A DNA stretch of 57,476 nucleotides, from the NCBI GenBank assembly GCA_913050185.1, contig CAJXBA010000005.1, positions 1 to 57,476 on the forward strand, read 5' to 3'. This DNA comes from an uncultured Pelagibacteraceae bacterium (lineage in GTDB: Bacteria; Pseudomonadota; Alphaproteobacteria; Pelagibacterales; Pelagibacteraceae). A program made the position numbers and the translations under genes. Below the pieces are notes generated by a model. That model was not told where the DNA came from and searched no databases. It worked only from the letters and a program-made list of their open reading frames with translations. Each line of letters starts with the position of its first letter. The first letter of the stretch is position 1. Shown here in pieces: positions 52,125 through 57,476 of the stretch.

Positions 52125-53274
52125 CTCCCCAAACCAGAAAATTAAGTGATTTGAATAATCTTGAAAAAATATTGCTTCTCTTTATTTCTTCAGAAGAAAA
52201 AATATCAATCTTTTTTTTTAATTGATCGGATACATAAATATTTAAAACAGCAAGTTTTTCTCCTTTTTTAATAGGAGCTCGCACTGGACTATTGTACTCG
52301 ACAACTGCTTTGATTGTTTTTTTTTTTCTTTTTCCAACAGTTATGTAAACATCCTCATTAACATGAGTTTCAATTTTGTTCTTTTTTCCATGCCACACAT
52401 TTAATTTTGCAATAATTTCATTTTTTTCTGCTACTTTAATTGTATCAAATCTTCTCAGACCCCATGTAAGTAATCTGCTAGATTCACGTGTTCTCTCACT
52501 TTTGGTCTTAAATCCGCTGACAACAGAAGTGATTCTTCGTTCACCATTTTTTATTGAGGCAGCCAAAGAATATTTTTCTACAGCCAAAAAACCAGTTTTT
52601 ATACCATCTACTCCAATATCTCTAAATAACAATCTGTTTCTATTTTTTTGAGTAATAGAATCACCACCAGTACGATCCCAAGTAAATATAGTTTCTTTAT
52701 AGTAAGGATAGTATTCAGGATAATTTTGAATCATGTATCTAGATAATTTTAAAATATCTTCAACCGTAGAATAATTATTTGGATCATTTATACCTGATGA
52801 GTTAGCAAAATTTGTATTTTTCAAACCAATATCTTTTGCTTTCTCGTTCATTGAAATCACAAAATCTTTTTCAGTTCCAGATAACCCTTCGGCTAAAGCA
52901 ATGCATGCGTCATTACCAGAAACTATAATTATTCCTTTAAGTAAATCTTTCACCGAAACCTTATCATTTGCCATTATAAACATAGATGAATAACCGCTTT
53001 GTGACATTCTCCAAGCATTTTCAGAAATTGTAATCATTTCATCCAAAGTAGTTTCTCCCTGTTTGAGTAAATCAAACACAATAATCGTAGTCATTATTTT
53101 AGTCATTGATGCCGGGTAGATTCGTGCTTTAGAATCTTTTTCGTAAAGAATATTACCGGACAGATGGTCTTGTAAAATAACATAAGGTGCTTCAACATCA
53201 ATTTTAGAAAATGTTTTTTGACAAGTTAATGAAAAAATTAAAAAAAGTAACAAAAATTTTAAATATCTCATCAT
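52117..53274 (-). CDS. dacA: D-alanyl-D-alanine carboxypeptidase (PBP5/6 type)
   Basis: Periplasmic penicillin-binding protein that trims the pentapeptide of peptidoglycan. A signal peptide ends near CQKTFS; the catalytic SxxK is in YPASMTKIMT, the second motif is SGNDACIALAE and the third is DGIKTGFL. A C-terminal beta domain follows (APIKKGEKLAVLNIY). 385 residues, full length, with a hydrophobic end (FKSLNFLVWG) that may anchor to the membrane. Overlaps neighbours. Confidence 0.95.
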   Translation of the reverse strand: MMRYLKFLLLFLIFSLTCQKTFSKIDVEAPYVILQDHLSGNILYEKDSKARIYPASMTKIMTTIIVFDLLKQGETTLDEMITISENAWRMSQSGYSSMFIMANDKVSVKDLLKGIIIVSGNDACIALAEGLSGTEKDFVISMNEKAKDIGLKNTNFANSSGINDPNNYSTVEDILKLSRYMIQNYPEYYPYYKETIFTWDRTGGDSITQKNRNRLLFRDIGVDGIKTGFLAVEKYSLAASIKNGERRITSVVSGFKTKSERTRESSRLLTWGLRRFDTIKVAEKNEIIAKLNVWHGKKNKIETHVNEDVYITVGKRKKKTIKAVVEYNSPVRAPIKKGEKLAVLNIYVSDQLKKKIDIFSSEEIKRSNIFSRLFKSLNFLVWGDV

Positions 53275-54098
53275 TATTCTCTATAAATGTTTAAATCCTC
53301 AAATCCTAAATTGTTTAAACTAATATAGACAAATTTTAAAGCATTAAAATTTTTAAACGGTCCGACTGAAAGCCTATATTTATTATCATTAATTTTTTTG
53401 ATTAATAAATTCCTTATTTTGGTTTGTTTAATTAAATCGTTTTTTAAGTTTTTTGCTGAATCAAAATAATAAAAATCAGCTATAACTAATGTAAATTTAT
53501 TCTTTTTTGGTATATTTGTTTTTACATCTGCCTTCTTCTTTGATAAATCGTCCATTTTAATTTCATCAACAGGAATTTTTTCAACTACATTTTTTTCCTC
53601 ATCGAATGTTACGCCTTTTTTGGCAACAAAAGTTATATTTTTTTTTATCTCAAATAATTCTACATACGGATTATTGAAATCAAGTCCTAAATTTTTGGCA
53701 GTTTTTCTGCTTATCACAGCATTAAATATTTTAGGATAATTAGCTAACTTATAAATTTTAGTTTCTATAACTTTTGAATTCTCGGGGTTAATAATTTTCA
53801 CAGGAGTTCCTTTTTTTAAAAAAGAATGCATAACTATTACTTTTGTATCATTTATTCGTTTATCAATATCTTTTCTAAGATCTAATTTTTTATTAATAAC
53901 TCCTTCTTTATAAAGATCTCGATCATAAATTAGAACAAATCCATGTGAATTGTGAAAAATAAATTTTTCTTCTTTATATTTTTTTTCTGTCAGAATAAAT
54001 TTGCCAGAATCTTTATCGTAGACAATTTTTTTATTATTAGCACATGAACTTAATGCTAAAACTAAGAAAAAAAATATGCTAATTTTAATTAATTTCAT
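53274..54098 (-). CDS. RlpA/SPOR-like lipoprotein with degenerate barrel
   Basis: Lipoprotein signal ends LALSSC (lipid Cys near residue 19). The middle part (HSFLKKGTPVKIIN, TAKNLGLD) aligns with the double-psi barrel of RlpA, but the ND-R-G-P-F and IDLS motifs that hold the catalytic Asp are replaced. The C-terminal 75 residues (FTLVIADFYYFDSAKNLKNDL to FKNFNALKFVYISL) form a SPOR domain, which binds peptidoglycan lacking stem peptides. 274 residues. Probably a non-catalytic septal or cell-wall binder working with the mltB and dacA products. Confidence 0.78.
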   Translation of the reverse strand: MKLIKISIFFFLVLALSSCANNKKIVYDKDSGKFILTEKKYKEEKFIFHNSHGFVLIYDRDLYKEGVINKKLDLRKDIDKRINDTKVIVMHSFLKKGTPVKIINPENSKVIETKIYKLANYPKIFNAVISRKTAKNLGLDFNNPYVELFEIKKNITFVAKKGVTFDEEKNVVEKIPVDEIKMDDLSKKKADVKTNIPKKNKFTLVIADFYYFDSAKNLKNDLIKQTKIRNLLIKKINDNKYRLSVGPFKNFNALKFVYISLNNLGFEDLNIYRE

Positions 54099-55089
54099 AT
54101 TTTATCATTTTAGCTAATGTACATACGCTAATTCCAAATCTTAGAGACCTGTTCCATTTTAGAATTTTTTCATAATTGCTAAAAACTAGATAAGTAGGCG
54201 TATTGGGTTTGCTATCCGGCAATATTAATGCTGCTTTATAATTAGTTTGTAAATCTGAACCATCTACATTAACAACTCCCATTTTTTTCCATTTAGAAAT
54301 TTTTAATCTGTGATGAATTTCTCGTGCTGACAAATTAAAATATTTTTTCTTAATGTTTTTGGTTGTTTTTACTTGAAAAAGACATGGATGTCCCCTCTTC
54401 CAACCAATTTTATTAATATAATTTGCAGCTGAAGCTAGAGAATCTTCTAATGAATTTATTAGCTCAATCTTCTCATTATTATCGTAATCAATCGCATATT
54501 TTTTGGTAGTTGATGGCATAAATTGAAAATTTCCATAAGCTCCTGCCCAAGAACCGTAATATTTACTAGGATCAATTAATTTTTTATCTACCAATTGTAA
54601 TAGGGTGAACAATTGTGATGAAAAGAAATCACTTCTTCTCTTGTCGTAACTTAATGTTGCTAAAGATGAAATTATATCCATCTTTCCAACATACTTGCCA
54701 TAAATAGTTTCTATACCCCACAAAGATAATAAAATTTCTTTATCAACATTAAATTTATTCTCAATTTCGTTAAATAATTGGTTATTTTTTTTTAATAACT
54801 CTTGAGCTTGTTTTGCTTTTTTTGGAGTTGCTCTCTTTTTAACGTATGTGTTCGTATCTTCAAAAAATTCAGGTTGTTTACGATCATAAATAATAACTTG
54901 CTCTAAAAATTTTATATTTTTAAATGTAACATCAATAGTCTCTTGTGAAATACCTTTTTTTAATGCTTTATTTTTATATGACAAAAGCCATTCTTCGAAA
55001 CTTTTATCTAAGTTGGCAGCAAAAGTAGAAGTAAAAAAATAAATTATAAACATGAACAAAAAGATAATAATTTTAAAAAAGGGTGGCAT
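54085..55089 (-). CDS. mltB: Lytic murein transglycosylase (MltB family)
   Basis: Cuts the glycan strand of peptidoglycan. A signal peptide (residues 1-24) is followed by the SLT_2 domain: LLSLWGIETIYGKYVG with the catalytic Glu, the SLATLSYDKRRSDFF segment, and GSWAGAYGNFQFMPST. 334 residues from the ATG at 55089; a GTG at 55104 is also in frame. First gene of the nine-gene minus-strand operon; the downstream lipoprotein gene overlaps by 14 nt. Confidence 0.92.
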   Translation of the reverse strand: MPPFFKIIIFLFMFIIYFFTSTFAANLDKSFEEWLLSYKNKALKKGISQETIDVTFKNIKFLEQVIIYDRKQPEFFEDTNTYVKKRATPKKAKQAQELLKKNNQLFNEIENKFNVDKEILLSLWGIETIYGKYVGKMDIISSLATLSYDKRRSDFFSSQLFTLLQLVDKKLIDPSKYYGSWAGAYGNFQFMPSTTKKYAIDYDNNEKIELINSLEDSLASAANYINKIGWKRGHPCLFQVKTTKNIKKKYFNLSAREIHHRLKISKWKKMGVVNVDGSDLQTNYKAALILPDSKPNTPTYLVFSNYEKILKWNRSLRFGISVCTLAKMIKYEIN

Positions 55090-55143
55090 AAGATTAATTA
55101 TCACATGAAATAAGGTTTAACCATTTTTTTAAATCTATGCAGT

Positions 55144-56163
55144 TCATGCATTGTTTATGCGAGTCCATGCGCTACGTTTGGCGACGAAATCAGTCGTCTG
55201 GTTATTTTTTCGGCTTTCTTCAAGTACAACTTTGAGACGATCGCTAATTTTTGCTAGATAAGTTTCCAAAAAATTTTCAGTCCCATTAATTTCACATGCT
55301 ATTGCAATTACGCCACCTGAATTCACCAGAAAATCGGGTGAATATATTATATTATTCTTCATTAACCATTCTCCGGTTGCTAAACTATCAAGTTGATTAT
55401 TTGCTGCGCCAACTATTGCTTTACATTTGAGATATTCCTTATTTGATGAGTTTATTGATCCACCCAGAGCGCAAGGTGAAATTATATCGCAGTCAGTTTT
55501 AAATAAATCTTCAGGTTTTGTTTCTATAAATTTAATTTCTTTTTTTAATTCGTTGATTAACTCTGAATTAATGCTTGATGCTGTCACTTTGGCTCCAGCT
55601 TTAACAAGAATTTTGGCTAATTTACTACCAACCTTTCCTATTCCACTAATCGCTAAATGAATGTTTTGTACTCTACCGTTATTATATAGAAAATCGCACG
55701 TACATTGAATTGCTTTAAATATGCCTCTTGCAGTTGGTGTCGAAGTCTCTACGTTTATACCATAAACATACTTCGTTTCTTTAGAACATTCTATTAAATC
55801 TTCTTTAAACGTATTAACATCTCCTGCTGTAAGATATTTACCTTGTAAATATTCAACTGCTTCTGCGTAACTTCGATAAAGTTCTGGTGTTTTTTTTATG
55901 CCATTAAGATTAAGGGTTGCTTTTCCACCTCCAAAATTAATTCCACAAATACTATTTTTAAGAGTCATCGCCTCAGAAAGATTTAAAGCATCAGTTTTTT
56001 GTTCATCAAAACTATTGTAAGACCATGACCGAACACCTCCCAAAGCTGGTCCAAGTTTAGTATTATGTATTGAGATAATACAATCTAACTGGGTACTTTC
56101 GTTAGTTGCGTGAATAACTCTCTCATAACCTTTGATTGGAATTTCTTTTATTTTTAAAGGCAT
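55144..56163 (-). CDS. Glu/Leu/Phe/Val dehydrogenase family (leucine dehydrogenase-like)
   Basis: NAD(P)-linked amino-acid dehydrogenase. The substrate domain has LGPALGGVRSW and the catalytic Lys in MTLKNSICGINFGGGKA, and the nucleotide fold reads ISGIGKVGSKLAKILVKAGAKV. Length 339 fits leucine or phenylalanine dehydrogenase, not the longer glutamate dehydrogenases; exact substrate cannot be told. I start at the ATG at 56163; the frame runs to a TTG at 56169. Probably used in branched-chain amino-acid catabolism or ammonium balance. Confidence 0.88.
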   Translation of the reverse strand: MPLKIKEIPIKGYERVIHATNESTQLDCIISIHNTKLGPALGGVRSWSYNSFDEQKTDALNLSEAMTLKNSICGINFGGGKATLNLNGIKKTPELYRSYAEAVEYLQGKYLTAGDVNTFKEDLIECSKETKYVYGINVETSTPTARGIFKAIQCTCDFLYNNGRVQNIHLAISGIGKVGSKLAKILVKAGAKVTASSINSELINELKKEIKFIETKPEDLFKTDCDIISPCALGGSINSSNKEYLKCKAIVGAANNQLDSLATGEWLMKNNIIYSPDFLVNSGGVIAIACEINGTENFLETYLAKISDRLKVVLEESRKNNQTTDFVAKRSAWTRINNA

Positions 56164-56186
56164 AGTCAATAATTTGATAAAAAAAA

Positions 56187-57125
56187 TTAGTAGTTATTAA
56201 TAATATTTTCTTTGGTATGTGTGAATACTTTTATTAATTCGTTAATACCAGTTTCAATTTTAATTTTTGCTCTGAAACCTTTTTTTTCTATTTTTTTATT
56301 ACTTACAAAATAATCTCTTTGGTCGGGATCTTTCTTATTTTTTATTATTTTAATTTTTAAATATTTTAATCTATTCCTTATTTTTTTTGCCAGCATTAAC
56401 TTGCTTAGATTTGCAGATGATAATCCCAGATTATATATGTTCGATTTGAGTTTATTAAAATTTTTTACTGAATAAACGATACCATCCACAACATCTTTGA
56501 CGTGTATAAAATTCCTTCTAAAATGAGGCTCGTAAAGTTTTAATTCATTTTTATTGATTGAATTATAAACAAAATTATTAACTAGAAGATCAGTTCTCAT
56601 TCTATACGAATTTCCAAAGACAGTAGCTAATCTAAAACAGATAACATTTTTAGATTTCATAACCATTTTTTCAGCTTTAACTTTTGTAATTCCATACAAG
56701 GATATAGGTTTCAAAGGTGAATTTTCGTCACAAAATTTATTTTTTTTCCCAATACCATAACCTGAATTGGAAGTTAAAAAAATTATTTTACTCTTCTTTT
56801 TTGTATTTTTCATTAAAAACTTTATCGAATCTAAATTCACAGAGATAGCTTCTTTTTTATTTTTTTTACATAAAGGAGCACCAACCAAAGCTGCTAACGG
56901 AATTATAAATTCGTTTTTCTTTATTTCTTTTTTAATTAAATTTTTATTTCTAACGTCATCAATTATTAATTTGAAATTTTTGTTGAAGCAAAGATGATTT
57001 AAAGATGTTGATGAATATTTTAATAAATCTATTACAGTAACTTTGTGGCCAAGATGGACTAATTTTGAAACTAACATAGATCCTATATATCCCGCTCCTC
57101 CAGTAACCAAAATTTTTTTTTTCAT
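56187..57125 (-). CDS. NAD-dependent sugar epimerase/dehydratase
   Basis: Extended SDR with GGAGYIGSMLVSKL, an acidic cofactor site, IFLTSNSGYGIG, the SLYGITK catalytic pair and HFRRNFIHVKDVVDGI. 312 residues. Substrate unknown, probably a nucleotide sugar. It follows the DegT aminotransferase gene by 2 nt, so the two form a nucleotide-sugar module reaching beyond the window. Unrelated in detail to the 46440 epimerase apart from the shared fold. Confidence 0.88.
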   Translation of the reverse strand: MKKKILVTGGAGYIGSMLVSKLVHLGHKVTVIDLLKYSSTSLNHLCFNKNFKLIIDDVRNKNLIKKEIKKNEFIIPLAALVGAPLCKKNKKEAISVNLDSIKFLMKNTKKKSKIIFLTSNSGYGIGKKNKFCDENSPLKPISLYGITKVKAEKMVMKSKNVICFRLATVFGNSYRMRTDLLVNNFVYNSINKNELKLYEPHFRRNFIHVKDVVDGIVYSVKNFNKLKSNIYNLGLSSANLSKLMLAKKIRNRLKYLKIKIIKNKKDPDQRDYFVSNKKIEKKGFRAKIKIETGINELIKVFTHTKENIINNY

Positions 57126-57127
57126 AA

Positions 57128-57476
57128 CTATATTCGATTTAAAATATTACAAATTTTTTTTATTTTACTTTTAGACAAAGAAGGATAATTTCCTATGTAA
57201 TAACCAAAAAAGTGGACGTGTTCAACCTCACTAAAAGTTTTTAAATTTATTTTCTTAGCAATTTCTTTTAAATAAGGTTGCCTCAATTGATTCCCTCCAC
57301 CAGTATTACCTCTTCTAAACTCAATTTTATTTTTTGTTAGATTTTTTTCAAGGGAATTTCTGAGTTTTAAACTTTTTGTTTTTAAAATAACAGGAAAAGC
57401 ATAATTGCAACTACCTTCAAGATCAAAATCAGTTCTGTATTTGGTGTTGTTAAGTAACTTTATAAAAAGTTTAAAA
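57128..57476 (-). CDS. DegT/DnrJ-family sugar aminotransferase, C-terminal part only
   Basis: The frame runs from the right edge of the window to a TAG at 57128-57130 and gives about 115 residues: YRTDFDLEGSCNYAFPVIL, EFRRGNTGGGNQLRQPYL and a final VEHVHFFGYYIGNYPSLS. The RRGNTGGGNQ and HFFGYYIGNYP motifs match the C-terminus of PLP sugar aminotransferases/dehydratases of the RfbH type. The catalytic Lys would lie outside the window. Cut by the window edge, not shown to be broken. Confidence 0.8.
   Translation of the reverse strand, partial: FKLFIKLLNNTKYRTDFDLEGSCNYAFPVILKTKSLKLRNSLEKNLTKNKIEFRRGNTGGGNQLRQPYLKEIAKKINLKTFSEVEHVHFFGYYIGNYPSLSKSKIKKICNILNRI

Overview
The window is a compact, AT-rich bacterial chromosome segment with very short spacers and many 1-4 nt gene overlaps. 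Gene families and gene order point to an alphaproteobacterium: dapA-smpB-folK-rel-pyrE-pdxJ-acpS-lepB-rnc-recO; hemB/rpiB-glyA-nrdR-ribD-ribE-ribB-ribH-nusB; hppA, bamE, a CBP3-type ubiquinol-cytochrome c chaperone, rpmF-plsX-ihfA-merR; argC-hom-glpX-recJ; an NDUFS4-type complex I subunit and a COX15-type heme A synthase. The low GC, streamlining and strictly aerobic traits suggest a free-living marine lineage (SAR11-like or another AT-rich marine alphaproteobacterium). The exact order cannot be fixed from sequence alone.

Layout. 1-7575 (+): lysine, ppGpp, pyrimidine, PLP, CoA-carrier, secretion and RNA/DNA maintenance genes. 7567-8556 (-): hemB. 8696-14503 (+): rpiB, glyA, nrdR and a riboflavin operon ending in nusB. 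14636-19827: proton-pumping pyrophosphatase, envelope and cytochrome chaperones, fatty-acid/phospholipid entry, nucleoid protein and L33. 19828-27884: chorismate mutase, heme A synthase, L13/S9, argC, a basic lipoprotein, hom, glpX and recJ.

27886-40720 is the accessory part. A TPR-sulfotransferase is followed by tRNA-Glu, a GIY-YIG protein and a cell-surface glycan cassette: two paralogous double-domain glycosyltransferases enclosing a formyltransferase, a Gfo/Idh dehydrogenase, a DegT aminotransferase and a GT11-like enzyme, then a GT2. Next come a tyrosine recombinase, a cupin-like protein and a short O6-alkylguanine-DNA alkyltransferase. The recombinase promoter carries a perfect 9+7+9 palindrome with the inner ends of a dif site (ATAA..TTAT). 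This is the most interesting small structure here.

40721-41224 is gene-free. 41225-44358 (-) holds tRNA-Pro, the complex I subunit, an SbmA/BacA-like transporter, an AEC carrier and a DMT exporter. A rearranged fragment of the tRNA-Pro gene lies at 44550-44577, a scar of recombination. 44684-46421 (+) is nhaA and a secreted glutathione peroxidase. 46440-55089 (-) is a nine-gene overlapping operon (mltB, a degenerate RlpA/SPOR lipoprotein, dacA, tmk, holB, metG, tatD, a PhnP-like hydrolase, a sugar epimerase). The right edge holds a leucine-dehydrogenase-family gene, a second epimerase and the end of a DegT aminotransferase, probably the start of another glycan locus.

Several genes usually found inside these conserved alphaproteobacterial blocks are absent from their places: era, DUF177/yceD, fabH, possibly thiL. 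Some enzymes are trimmed: Rel lacks the region between TGS and ACT, and RibB carries a dead GTP cyclohydrolase II domain.
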